The position numbers were made by a program, and so were the translations under genes. DNA of 64,000 bases from Comamonas sp. lk (GTDB taxonomy: Bacteria; Pseudomonadota; Gammaproteobacteria; Burkholderiales; Burkholderiaceae_C), in assembly GCA_945861345.1 (NCBI GenBank), contig CAMATX010000002.1:1-64000 (forward strand). The letters are read 5' to 3'. Shown one piece after another: positions 34,756 to 43,776 of the stretch; the stretch's first letter is position 1; each line of letters begins with the position of its first letter. The notes below the pieces were generated by a model. That model did no database searches. It was not told the DNA's origin and saw only the letters and a program-made list of their open reading frames with translations.

Positions 34756-35822
34756 GGCCGCGCTTTGCTTGTTTTGGGGCTCGGCGCCTGGCTGGACTCG
34801 CGAATCAGCAGTTGGGGCGCAGGCAGTACCGCGTCGGGCACGGTGCCGGCGATCAGCTGCAAAACCGAGGCAGCGGCCATGCGCCCGAGTTCATAGGCCG
34901 GCTGCTGAATGGTACTTAGGGGTGGCGTGGCATACATCGAGGTGGGCAGATCGTCAAAACCCACCAAAGACACATCATCGGGCACTTTCAGACCATGGCG
35001 AAACAGGCTGAGCGCGGCGCCAGCGGCCATCTGGTCGTTGGCGGCAAAAATGGCTGTGAAAGCCTGCCCTTCGTCTAACAAGCGGTCTACGGCTTGCTGA
35101 CCGCTGATTTCGTAATAGCGCCCCGGCACCACCAAAGCAGGGTCAAACGGGACGCCGGCACCCTCAAGGGCTGCGCGATAGCCGCGCATGCGCTCGGCCG
35201 CGTCGGGGTGCTCCTGGTCGCCCGCAATAAAAGCGATACGGGTATGGCCCAAGTCCAGCAAGTGGCGCGTGGCCATAAAGCCACCAGTGTAGTTATCAAA
35301 ATTGAGCGCGAAAAGGCCCGGCGCTTGCAGGCTGCGGCCAGACACCACCACCGGCAAGCTCTTGGCGCACTCCTGTAGCACGCTGTCTGACAGGCGCGGC
35401 AAGAGCACCACAATGCCATCGACCCGGCGTGAGCGCAATACGTCCAGGCAACGCGCCTCGGCCTCCGGATCCCAATGGGCGCTCATAAACATCGGGCTGT
35501 AGCCGGCGGGATCCAAGGCGTCCTCGATGCCGCGCAAGGCGGCTCCGTAAAACGGGCTGTCGATGGCCTGCGTCACCACGCCAATGCTGAATGTCTTGCC
35601 CCCGGCCAGGCCGCGGGCCAAGGGGTTGGGCACGAAACCCAGCGTGGTGGTTGCCTCCAGCACCGCTGCCCGCTTGGCTTCGCTGACCACTGCGGTGCCG
35701 TTCAGAATACGCGAGACCGTGCTCGGCGAGACACCCGCGCGACGCGCAACCATGTCCAAGGTGACGGTGATGCGCTCGGGGTCGGCAAGCGGCTCGGGAG
35801 GGGAAGGCGTGGGCTTTTTCAT
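34752..35822 (-). CDS. LacI-family transcriptional regulator 2
   Basis: Predicted 356-residue regulator. The ATG at 35822 ('MKKPTPSPPEP') is chosen; the track's 51 extra residues run through the operator. Helix-turn-helix 'TLDMVARRAGVSPSTVSRIL', hinge 'PNPLARGLAGG', then the effector domain ('FSIGVVTQAIDSPFYGA', 'GIVVLLPR', 'AIFAANDQMAAGAA', 'VGFDDL'). A TGAAAGCGCATTCA site lies 47 bp before its start, so it probably represses itself and the TGAAAGCGCTTTCA sites across the locus. Confidence 0.92.
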   Translation of the reverse strand: MKKPTPSPPEPLADPERITVTLDMVARRAGVSPSTVSRILNGTAVVSEAKRAAVLEATTTLGFVPNPLARGLAGGKTFSIGVVTQAIDSPFYGAALRGIEDALDPAGYSPMFMSAHWDPEAEARCLDVLRSRRVDGIVVLLPRLSDSVLQECAKSLPVVVSGRSLQAPGLFALNFDNYTGGFMATRHLLDLGHTRIAFIAGDQEHPDAAERMRGYRAALEGAGVPFDPALVVPGRYYEISGQQAVDRLLDEGQAFTAIFAANDQMAAGAALSLFRHGLKVPDDVSLVGFDDLPTSMYATPPLSTIQQPAYELGRMAAASVLQLIAGTVPDAVLPAPQLLIRESSQAPSPKTSKARP

Positions 35823-35869
35823 GCGTAGCGGGTGATACGGGGCCGGTTCAAGCGGTTTTAGATTGATTT

Positions 35870-35883
35870 TGAAAGCGCATTCA
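35870..35883. promoter_or_regulatory. LacI-type operator before LacI regulator 2
   Basis: TGAAAGCGCATTCA, one mismatch from the perfect palindrome found four times in the locus; suggests autoregulation. Confidence 0.72.
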
Positions 35884-35929
35884 ATCTTATACGCATTGGG
35901 TCGGCACCCCTGAGAGGGATAATCCGCGC

Positions 35930-36367
35930 ATGGCTCCCTCTTCCCCTCCCACCTGGTGGCTGCGTAGCAGCACATTTGTTGTCGCCGCGCTGGCAGGTGC
36001 CAGCGCCGTGTGGTGGGTTTTGCAACTGCGCGGTGGCACAGCCCAGGTGCCGGCAGTGCCGCCTTTTGTGGCCGCCCAGGCCGAACCGGCGGCGCTCCTG
36101 GCTATCCTGGGCGCCCATGAAAACGCCGGTCCCGCTGCCGCGCCGGGTAACGTGGCCATCGACCTGATCGGCGTTGTTACCGGCCCTGCTGGCAAAGGCT
36201 ATGCCTTGTTGTCGGTGGCAGGCGCTCCTGCCAAGGCCTTTGGCCTTGGGGCAACCGTGGCGCCAGGCCTGGTTTTGCAGTCGCTGATGCCGCGCGGCGC
36301 GGCGCTGGGGCCCTCCGGCGGTAGCGCGTCCGTACAGTTAAGCCTGCCTGCGTTGGCAAAGCCTTGA
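35930..36367 (+). CDS. gspC: GspC-like type II secretion protein, short form
   Basis: Predicted 145-residue bitopic inner-membrane protein: cytoplasmic start, membrane segment at about residues 14-32 ('SSTFVVAALAGASAVWWVL'), Ala/Pro-rich linker, then an HR domain ('VAIDLIGVVTGPAGKGYALLS', 'PAKAFGLGATVAPGLVLQSL'). GspC links the inner platform to the secretin. It is short and lacks a C-terminal PDZ or coiled-coil domain. It stands alone, 30 kb from the gspG-D operon and on the other strand. Confidence 0.78.
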   Translation: MAPSSPPTWWLRSSTFVVAALAGASAVWWVLQLRGGTAQVPAVPPFVAAQAEPAALLAILGAHENAGPAAAPGNVAIDLIGVVTGPAGKGYALLSVAGAPAKAFGLGATVAPGLVLQSLMPRGAALGPSGGSASVQLSLPALAKP

Positions 36368-36481
36368 CCCTAAGGCCTGCCGCCCAGTGCGCTTTTAGCG
36401 GGCGTGGGTGTTTGCAGCCCTAAGCCCTTGAGGTAAGCTTAGCCCCTTAGGGGCCTACTTCCCCCAGACAGGAGCAACTTC

Positions 36482-37612
36482 ATGCAAATAGGCGTACCCG
36501 CCGAAACCGTCTCGGGCGAGACCCGGGTTGCGGCGACCCCTGAAACCGTCAAAAAGCTGGTCGCCCAAGGCCATGCCGTCAAAGTGCAAAGCCAGGCAGG
36601 CCTGGCAGCGAGCGTGACCGACGATGCCTACGTAGCCGCAGGCGCTGAAATCACCGATGCTGCAGGTGCATTGGGTACCGAGCTGGTGCTCAAGGTACGC
36701 GCACCGTCAGCCACTGAGTTGACGCACATGAAATCTGGCAGCGCACTGGTGGGCATGCTCAACCCCTTTGATGCCGACGGTTTGCAGCGTATCGCCGCCG
36801 CCGGTTTGACCAGCTTTGCCCTGGAGGCCGCCCCGCGCACCACGCGGGCGCAGAGCATGGACGTGTTGTCCTCGCAGGCCAATATCGCCGGTTACAAAGC
36901 CGTGATGATGGCGGCCGACAAATACCAACGATTTTTCCCCATGTTGATGACCGCAGCCGGTACCGTCAAGGCCGCGCGGGTGGTGATTCTGGGTGTCGGC
37001 GTCGCCGGTTTGCAGGCGATTGCCACGGCCAAGCGTTTAGGCGCTGTGATCGAAGCCTCGGACGTGCGCCCCAGCGTGAAAGAGCAGGTCGAGTCGCTCG
37101 GTGCCAAGTTCATCGACGTGCCTTATGAAACTGCGGAAGAAAAAGAAGCTGCCGAAGGCGTGGGCGGTTATGCGCGGCCCATGCCAGCGAGCTGGCTGGA
37201 TCGCCAGAAGGTGGAAGTGGCCAAGCGCGTGGCACAAGCCGATGCCGTGATTTCCACCGCCTTGATCCCCGGTCGTGCAGCGCCCGTGTTGATCACCGAG
37301 GACATGGTCAAAAGCATGAAGCCCGGTTCGGTCATCATCGACTTGGCCGCTGGCAAAGGCGCCAATGGTGTGGGCGGCAACTGCCCCTTAAGCGAAGCCG
37401 ACCGCACCGTGGTCAAACACGGTGTCACGCTGGTGGGTGAAACCAATTTGCCTGCGCTGGTGGCCGCAGACGCGTCTGCGCTGTATGCACGCAATGTGCT
37501 GGATTTTTTGAAACTGGTGCTGCCCAAGGACAAGGGCTTTACCGTTGACATGGAAGACGACATCGTGGCGGCCTGCCTGATGACTCAGGGCGGCGACGTC
37601 AAAAGGAAATAA
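36482..37612 (+). CDS. pntAA: NAD(P) transhydrogenase subunit alpha 1
   Basis: Predicted 376-residue NAD(H)-binding domain I of proton-translocating transhydrogenase. Conserved '[17 protein letters not shown]', '[20 protein letters not shown]', the Rossmann region '[22 protein letters not shown]' and '[17 protein letters not shown]'. AGGAGC precedes the ATG. It is a separate polypeptide from the membrane part of PntA, the split arrangement seen in Rhodospirillum and many proteobacteria. First gene of pntAA-AB-B. Confidence 0.95.
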   Translation: MQIGVPAETVSGETRVAATPETVKKLVAQGHAVKVQSQAGLAASVTDDAYVAAGAEITDAAGALGTELVLKVRAPSATELTHMKSGSALVGMLNPFDADGLQRIAAAGLTSFALEAAPRTTRAQSMDVLSSQANIAGYKAVMMAADKYQRFFPMLMTAAGTVKAARVVILGVGVAGLQAIATAKRLGAVIEASDVRPSVKEQVESLGAKFIDVPYETAEEKEAAEGVGGYARPMPASWLDRQKVEVAKRVAQADAVISTALIPGRAAPVLITEDMVKSMKPGSVIIDLAAGKGANGVGGNCPLSEADRTVVKHGVTLVGETNLPALVAADASALYARNVLDFLKLVLPKDKGFTVDMEDDIVAACLMTQGGDVKRK

Positions 37613-37614
37613 GC

Positions 37615-37917
37615 ATGGACCACACCATCACCAACCTCATTATTTTTGTGCTGGCGATTTACGTCGGCTACCACGTGGTCTGGAACGTCACGCCCGCTTT
37701 GCACACGCCTTTGATGGCGGTGACCAATGCGGTCTCGGCCATCATCATCGTAGGCGCCATGCTGGCGGCAGCCCTCACCGTCACGCCGCTGGGTAAAACC
37801 ATGGGCGTGTTGGCGGTGGCGCTGGCTGCAGTCAATGTGTTCGGCGGCTTTTTAGTCACGCGGCGAATGCTGGAAATGTTCAAGAAAAAAGCGCCCAAGA
37901 CAGGAGCTGAAAAATGA
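37615..37917 (+). CDS. pntAB: NAD(P) transhydrogenase subunit alpha 2
   Basis: Predicted 100-residue membrane protein with three to four transmembrane segments: '[26 protein letters not shown]', '[11 protein letters not shown]', '[17 protein letters not shown]'. These match the membrane domain of PntA when split from domain I. Two bases after pntAA and overlapping pntB by four bases. Confidence 0.95.
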   Translation: MDHTITNLIIFVLAIYVGYHVVWNVTPALHTPLMAVTNAVSAIIIVGAMLAAALTVTPLGKTMGVLAVALAAVNVFGGFLVTRRMLEMFKKKAPKTGAEK

Positions 37918-39344
37918 GCATGGACCTCGTCGTATTGTTGTATTTGGTCGCCAGCATCTTTTTTATTCAGGCGCTCAAGGGGCTGTCGCACCCGACCACC
38001 TCGATTCGCGGCAATCTGTTTGGCATGAGCGGCATGGCGATTGCCGTGGTAACCACCGCTGCGCTCATCGTCAATTTGGCGGGTCACGCCGACGGCTTGG
38101 GCTGGGTGCTGCTTGGTCTGGTCATCGGCGGCGGCGCTGGGGCCATCATGGCGCAGCGGGTCGAGATGACCAAAATGCCCGAACTGGTGGCCTTTATGCA
38201 CAGCATGATCGGCTTGGCGGCGGTGTTCATCGCTATCGCGGCGGTGGTTGAACCTGCGGCTTTCGCTATCGTGGCACAAGGTTTGGGCACGCTGGACATA
38301 CCTAAGGGCAACCGCTTGGAACTGTTCCTGGGTGCTGCCATCGGTGCTATTACCTTCAGCGGTTCGGTGATCGCATTCGGCAAACTCTCCGGCAAGTACA
38401 AATTCCGTTTGTTTCAAGGTGCGCCGGTGGTGTTTGCCGGACAGCACATGCTGAACCTGGCCATCGGCCTGGCAACGGTCGGTTTAGGCGTGTACTTCAT
38501 GTTCACTGGCAACTGGGATGCATTCCTTATCATGCTGGCGCTGTCTTTTGTGCTGGGCGTGCTCATCATCATCCCGATCGGCGGCGCCGACATGCCGGTG
38601 GTGGTGTCCATGCTCAACAGCTATTCGGGCTGGGCGGCAGCCGGTATCGGTTTTTCGCTGAACAACAGCATGCTGATCATTGCCGGTTCCTTGGTCGGTT
38701 CGTCTGGCGCCATCTTGTCCTACATCATGTGCAAGGCGATGAACCGGTCGTTCTTTAACGTGATTTTGGGCGGCTTCGGCGGTGAGGCTGGCGCTGCGGC
38801 GACCGGCAGCACCGAGCAGCGCCCGGTGAAAAGCGGCAGCGCCGATGACGCAGCATTCATTTTGGGCAATGCCGAAACCGTGGTGATCGTGCCCGGCTAC
38901 GGTTTGGCCGTCGCGCGTGCCCAACATGCGGTGAAAGAGTTGGCTGAAAAGCTGGCGCACAAAGGCATCACCGTGAAATACGCGATTCACCCGGTGGCCG
39001 GGCGCATGCCAGGCCACATGAACGTGTTGCTGGCCGAGGCCGAAGTGCCTTATGACCAGGTGTTCGAGATGGAGGACATCAACGGCGAATTCGGCCAAGT
39101 GGATGTGGCCATCATTTTGGGCGCCAATGACGTGGTCAACCCTGCTGCCATGATCAAGGGCAGTGCCATCTACGGCATGCCGATTTTGGAGGCCTACAAA
39201 GCCAAAACCATCATCGTCAACAAACGCTCCATGGCCGCGGGCTATGCAGGACTGGACAACGAACTCTTCTACATGGACAAAACCATGATGGTGTTTGGCG
39301 ACGCGAAGAAGGTGGTTGAGGATATGGTCAAGGCGATAGAGTGA
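37914..39344 (+). CDS. pntB: NAD(P) transhydrogenase subunit beta
   Basis: Predicted 476-residue subunit: about eight to nine transmembrane helices (residues 1-270) forming the proton path, then the NADP(H)-binding domain III ('[21 protein letters not shown]', '[18 protein letters not shown]', '[12 protein letters not shown]', '[15 protein letters not shown]'). It couples proton entry to hydride transfer from NADH to NADP+. Lengths and motifs are normal. Ends 22 bases before the convergent caspase-like gene. Confidence 0.96.
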   Translation: MSMDLVVLLYLVASIFFIQALKGLSHPTTSIRGNLFGMSGMAIAVVTTAALIVNLAGHADGLGWVLLGLVIGGGAGAIMAQRVEMTKMPELVAFMHSMIGLAAVFIAIAAVVEPAAFAIVAQGLGTLDIPKGNRLELFLGAAIGAITFSGSVIAFGKLSGKYKFRLFQGAPVVFAGQHMLNLAIGLATVGLGVYFMFTGNWDAFLIMLALSFVLGVLIIIPIGGADMPVVVSMLNSYSGWAAAGIGFSLNNSMLIIAGSLVGSSGAILSYIMCKAMNRSFFNVILGGFGGEAGAAATGSTEQRPVKSGSADDAAFILGNAETVVIVPGYGLAVARAQHAVKELAEKLAHKGITVKYAIHPVAGRMPGHMNVLLAEAEVPYDQVFEMEDINGEFGQVDVAIILGANDVVNPAAMIKGSAIYGMPILEAYKAKTIIVNKRSMAAGYAGLDNELFYMDKTMMVFGDAKKVVEDMVKAIE

Positions 39345-39366
39345 TCGATGCGCCCTCTGAGAAATT

Positions 39367-41682
39367 CTATTTTTCAGATTTCATGAAATAGAAATCGCCT
39401 ACTACTTGATCGTAAATCGCAGGGACTTGTTCGTGCCCAACGGAATTAGCCAGGCCAACGACCTGGTTGCGTACATTACGGACCACTTTATCGATCGTGA
39501 TCCCTGGGACGAGCATTTCCTTTAGAAAAACACGAGTAAATATCCCATTTTTGCCCTTGTCAGTGGGGCCGAGTCGATCAAGGGCTTGCTGGCCAGTACC
39601 TGCGGAAAAAATCACCATTTGCCCGGTCGCTGCTGTCGTTGGCGATAGCCCTCTTCCGCCAATAGCACGTCCAGCAACTTTGAAGGGGTTATCCCTACAC
39701 GCATCAATGATTGCCAAAGCGAATTTCACCTTACGTTCATTCATATCATCAAGCAATCGTTGCAAGGGAATTGCTTCATCTTTAACTTGAGACTCGCTCT
39801 CGCCGCCGATGTCAATTGGAAGCAAGTAATTGGCTGCGCCTAACTGCACGCCGTGCCCCGCATAAAAGATCATTACTTCGTCACCGCCCTCAACCTGTGA
39901 GGAAAAACTCCTTAGTGCCGTTTTCATTTCCTTTTCAGTGAGGTCTAATTTCAATGTAACTTTGTAGCCAACCTTTTGCATGTTTTCGGCAATTGCGCGC
40001 GCATCTTCACGTGCATTTTCTAATTTTGTGACATTTCGATAATTGTCATTTCCAATGATTAAGGCCTTCCGATTCGCATACACCACCTCTGCTCGTACCG
40101 CCAAATCATTAACCCTTTGTTGCGCACTCGACTGGGCCTCAGCCAATTGAAGTTTTCGTTGCAGTTCGTTTTCCCTCTGCGCAGCGGCTAGCGCCTCCTG
40201 CTTCAATTTTTCCTCGGCTTGAGCCTGCATCTTCTTAGCCACTTGGGCCTCCGCAACCAGTTGTGCTTCGCGTGCATTTTGCGACTCTAGCTGCGCTTGG
40301 ATGCGTGTTTTCTCCTCGGTGAGTGCTATTTGCCGTTGTTCGTCTGCGATTTTTTGTTTCTTGGTTTCTTCCAACTTAGCAAGCTGCTGTTTTTGCATCT
40401 CCGTCTCTGCTCTTTGTCGCTCTAAGGCCTCGGCAGTCTGACGTGCCAATTGCGCCCTTGACTGCTCATGCTCTTGTAAAAGTTTTTGGCGTTGAAGGCT
40501 TGATGCCCCGTCTTTCTTTGCTAACTCCTGGGTAGCAAAGAAAGCTTTTTCCTCAGCATCAGTTTTATTGCCCAATTTTTCTTCGGGTTCTGCCTCAAGG
40601 GTCTTTCGTTCCTCTGAAGTTGCTACGGCCAATGCATCTTTGGAAAATGTTTGAAGATTTAGCTCAAGGTCAGCAAAAGCAATTTGCCACTGGTCTCGGT
40701 TTAAAGAGAAGGTGCTGTCCGAGGCATATTTACTAGGATCAAGAATAAGTAGTTTTTTGTTTACCAACGAATCCGTTCCGAAATTAGGCCCAAAAGCATT
40801 TTGATATTTTCCTTGTCCAGAGAAAAGGCCTGCAGAGAACGACCCTACGTAAGTGATAGGCGTACCCGAGTATCGATAAGTTCCAACAACTTTTCCCTTT
40901 CCAATCGGAAAGCCATTCTGCCAATTGGCGACGTAGACTAAGTCATCTGCTTTGCTTTTATAGACGGCACGGCCATTTGGGATACCTCGATTAAATTCCC
41001 CGACAAACGTATCTCCCATGAATGACCCATCTTGACTATGCGCATAAACACCAAAGCATGGAGCTTTAAAGTTTGCTTCAGTACATAAGGGCAAAGTACT
41101 GCCGAATTTATTCTTTAACTCCGACAAGAATAAAGGTGCATTGGCATCAATTTCGACGGAGCTGATTGCTGGCTCCAAGCTTGCTGTTAAATAAGAGTGT
41201 TGAGACAGGCTGACGATAGCAACCTCAATTGGAAAGCTCCAAATGCGTCCAGCTGACAAAGTGCAAGCAGTCCTGATTGTGCCTACAAATTTATCCGATT
41301 TATAACTTCCTTCGGCTTTGGTTAATGGATCTACAGGAACGCAGTCAGTGCCTGCGTTTGTTACTGCCAAAAGTGCAGTACCTAATCCCGCAGGAACTCC
41401 ATTAATCCAGCTAGTGGAATACGTTTCTCCGGGTCTACATTTTCCCCCAGCCCAGCAAATAGTTGCTCTGGTATACGTGCCGACACCATGCGGTTTTCCG
41501 TCTTTAAATTCTCCGACGTATTTGTCACCTTTAAACGCATCATTTCCGGTATGGACATACGTACCTTGACAATTCGTCCAATCCCCACCAATTGGACATT
41601 GAGGTAGTTTGGACTCTGCCGTTACGCTAATGCCAAGCAATGAGAGCGCGACAGCAAGTATGACTTTTGATATTCGGTTCAT
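39367..41682 (-). CDS. Exported MORN-repeat / coiled-coil / caspase-like (C14) protein
   Basis: Predicted 771-residue protein. It has a signal peptide (about residues 1-22, 'VILAVALSLLGISVTAES') and MORN-type repeats near residues 45-75 and 215-295 ('YVGEFKDGKPHGVGTYT', 'FVGEFNRGIPNGRAVY', 'YVGSFSAGLFSGQGKY'). A long Glu/Gln/Lys/Ala coiled coil follows (about 370-530), then a caspase-like domain from residue 538 ('RKALIIGNDNY'). The expected catalytic His610 is in 'YAGHGVQ' and Cys662 in 'IIDACRDNPF', so the dyad looks intact. Function and substrate unknown; predicted periplasmic. The gene is visibly AT-richer than its neighbours, suggesting transfer. Confidence 0.85.
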   Translation of the reverse strand: MNRISKVILAVALSLLGISVTAESKLPQCPIGGDWTNCQGTYVHTGNDAFKGDKYVGEFKDGKPHGVGTYTRATICWAGGKCRPGETYSTSWINGVPAGLGTALLAVTNAGTDCVPVDPLTKAEGSYKSDKFVGTIRTACTLSAGRIWSFPIEVAIVSLSQHSYLTASLEPAISSVEIDANAPLFLSELKNKFGSTLPLCTEANFKAPCFGVYAHSQDGSFMGDTFVGEFNRGIPNGRAVYKSKADDLVYVANWQNGFPIGKGKVVGTYRYSGTPITYVGSFSAGLFSGQGKYQNAFGPNFGTDSLVNKKLLILDPSKYASDSTFSLNRDQWQIAFADLELNLQTFSKDALAVATSEERKTLEAEPEEKLGNKTDAEEKAFFATQELAKKDGASSLQRQKLLQEHEQSRAQLARQTAEALERQRAETEMQKQQLAKLEETKKQKIADEQRQIALTEEKTRIQAQLESQNAREAQLVAEAQVAKKMQAQAEEKLKQEALAAAQRENELQRKLQLAEAQSSAQQRVNDLAVRAEVVYANRKALIIGNDNYRNVTKLENAREDARAIAENMQKVGYKVTLKLDLTEKEMKTALRSFSSQVEGGDEVMIFYAGHGVQLGAANYLLPIDIGGESESQVKDEAIPLQRLLDDMNERKVKFALAIIDACRDNPFKVAGRAIGGRGLSPTTAATGQMVIFSAGTGQQALDRLGPTDKGKNGIFTRVFLKEMLVPGITIDKVVRNVRNQVVGLANSVGHEQVPAIYDQVVGDFYFMKSEK

Positions 41683-41942
41683 GTTAAGGTTGGACTGATG
41701 GCCAGAGAGGGATTAAATTTATATTGCAGACTACTTATTACCTTATAAGATAGTACAAACTATTGTTGCCGTTCCGTAGGCGTCCGTAGCTGCATAGTAG
41801 TACATGATTATTTATTACGCAATTGCCTCACTATCACCGCATCAGATGCATTTTTTGCCTCAATATGCCTCGTCACCTTCTATTTGAAGCAAATTGAATA
41901 GAAGATCATAGGGGCGCCCGGGATTGATGGCTCAAACGTTAA

Positions 41943-42692
41943 ATGAATATCTCCGTTATGAAAATTTTTTTGCTTCTACTGGCCAGCCTGTTGGCTAGTG
42001 GAGCCAACGCCGACGATCTGCGCAAGATTGCAGTACTGGCCTTGATGGGCGACACACTCACCCTTGTTAACCATCGACCTGAAACCGGTAGCAACATCGA
42101 TAGAAACCTGTATTCCTCAGTACCCACCAGCGCGTCCGCCATAGACAACATGCTCGCGACAGAGGTGATTGAGGCGACTCAACGGGTGGGCCTGCCTGGC
42201 AATCTAGAGATTCAAGCAGTGAAATACCCGGGGCGATATGAAACCGCACGATGGTTCAACGGCGCAAAATTTACGCCACCGGCTGAACTAGCTTTAGCGA
42301 TGACCCAATTGGAAGCCACGCATCTCCTATTCATCGCCCCCTATCGTGCGCCTTCGATGCTCAAAACTGCAAACTCAAGCGTCGGGAGTGGCCATCTTGA
42401 AGGCCTCGGCTTTTACATAGACCGTGAGCTAAGGATCAAACGCGCTGATACCGGCGAATTAGGCCAGGGGGTTTTAGCGCCGTTTGCTTACTTTAAGGTT
42501 TGGCTAATCGACCTTGCCCGCGGCGAGCGTGTGCACGAACAAGCCATCACCGCCAGTAGCACTGCGTCCGTTGCGCGTAACAAGAATGGCCTCGATCCTT
42601 GGGACACACTCGACGCCGCTCAAAAGGTACTAGCCCTGCGCAGGCTCATCCGTAGCGAGCTAGATATGGCCTTACCCAAACTCCTACCCTAG
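41943..42692 (+). CDS. Exported protein of unknown function
   Basis: Predicted 249-residue protein with signal peptide (about residues 1-23, 'KIFLLLLASLLASGANA'). I recognise no family. The remainder looks like a mixed alpha/beta soluble domain ('RKIAVLALMGDTLTLVNHRP', 'LEATHLLFIAPYRAP', 'FAYFKVWLIDLARGERVHE'). Divergent from the caspase-like gene across a 260-base AT-rich gap, in which no clear operator was seen. The two may form one acquired unit (inference from base composition and orientation). Confidence 0.75.
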   Translation: MNISVMKIFLLLLASLLASGANADDLRKIAVLALMGDTLTLVNHRPETGSNIDRNLYSSVPTSASAIDNMLATEVIEATQRVGLPGNLEIQAVKYPGRYETARWFNGAKFTPPAELALAMTQLEATHLLFIAPYRAPSMLKTANSSVGSGHLEGLGFYIDRELRIKRADTGELGQGVLAPFAYFKVWLIDLARGERVHEQAITASSTASVARNKNGLDPWDTLDAAQKVLALRRLIRSELDMALPKLLP

Positions 42693-42786
42693 CAGGAATT
42701 TTCAAATTCTCAGGCCACCAGGATTTACTCCACAAAAATACGAGTGCTCGCTGGATTGCATTAGTCCAAAAGTGGTGGGATAGGCG

Positions 42787-43776
42787 CTACTTCAGCCACC
42801 CGCGCTTGCGGAAGTACCACATGGGCACCAGCGCGCTGCAGATCATCAGCGCCACGGTGTAGGGGTAGCTCCAGGGGCCCAAAAACTCCAGTTCGGGGAA
42901 TTTCAGGTTCATGCCGTAGACGCTGGCGATCAGCGTGGGCGGCAGCAAGGCGACGCTGGCCACCGAGAAGATCTTGATGATCTTGTTTTGGTTGATATTG
43001 ATGAAACCGACGGTGGCGTCCATCAAGAAGTTGATCTTGTCAAACAAAAACGCGGTGTGGCTGTCCAGCGAGTCGATGTCGCGCAGAATCTGGCGCGCGT
43101 CTTCAAACTGCTCGGCGTTGAGCATTTTGGAGCGCATCATGAAGCTCACGGCGCGCCGGGTGTCCATCACGTTGCGGCGGATGCGTCCGCTCATGTCCTC
43201 GTGGCGGGCGATGGCAGCGAGGGCCTCGCCGGCGATCTCATCGGTCACATTGCCAGCGAGCACTTTACGGCTGACGTTTTCCAGGTCGTCGTAAATACCT
43301 TCGAGCGTGTCGGCGGAGTATTCGGCATCGGCATCGAACAACTTGAGCAAGACCTCTTTAGCGTCTTCGATCAGTCCGGGCGCGCGGCGCGCACGCATGC
43401 GCAGCAGCCTAAAAACAGGCACGTCTTCGTCGTGAATCGAAAAGAGAACGCCTTTGCTTTTGAGGCTGTCGTTCACCAAATTCAGGATAAACGCGGCGCG
43501 CACCGTGCGCGGCTCGTCTTCGTCGGCGATTAAAAAGTCGCTGCGAATATGCAGCTCGCCGTTGTCCTCGGTGTAGAAACGGGCCGATTCCTCGATGTCC
43601 TCGTCCATCGCGTCTTCGGGGATGGACAGGCCGTAATACTGCTTGATCCAGCGCTTTTCTTCGACGGTGGGCGACTCCAAATCCACCCAAATGGGCTGGA
43701 ATTTGGAGAGCTCTTCCAGGGATTCGATCTCTTCCTGGAATAGGCGGCCGTTGGCCAGGGTAAAAATATTGAGCAT
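42787..43776 (-). CDS. corA: CorA-family magnesium/divalent cation transporter
   Basis: Predicted 329-residue protein: cytoplasmic N-terminal alpha/beta funnel (residues 1-260) and two C-terminal membrane helices with the signature 'YGMN' after the first ('LLPPTLIASVYGMNLKFPE') and a basic C-terminus 'YFRKRGWLK'. It forms a pentameric Mg2+ (or Co2+/Ni2+) channel. Length is normal. Its upstream leader contains two stable hairpins (see 43831-43892). Confidence 0.94.
   Translation of the reverse strand: MLNIFTLANGRLFQEEIESLEELSKFQPIWVDLESPTVEEKRWIKQYYGLSIPEDAMDEDIEESARFYTEDNGELHIRSDFLIADEDEPRTVRAAFILNLVNDSLKSKGVLFSIHDEDVPVFRLLRMRARRAPGLIEDAKEVLLKLFDADAEYSADTLEGIYDDLENVSRKVLAGNVTDEIAGEALAAIARHEDMSGRIRRNVMDTRRAVSFMMRSKMLNAEQFEDARQILRDIDSLDSHTAFLFDKINFLMDATVGFININQNKIIKIFSVASVALLPPTLIASVYGMNLKFPELEFLGPWSYPYTVALMICSALVPMWYFRKRGWLK

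Noticed and set aside
35911-35926. GAGGGATAATCC before gspC as a further activator-type site for lacI-2
   Set aside because: It is only partly palindromic and shares few bases with the consensus, although its distance from the operator (about 45 bp) is suggestive.
36439-36457. TTAGCCCCTTAGGGGCCTA as another copy of the candidate activator palindrome
   Set aside because: The half-sites are in the inverse order (CCCC...GGGG rather than GGGG...CCCC); it is a short hairpin before pntAA without a T-run and remains unassigned.
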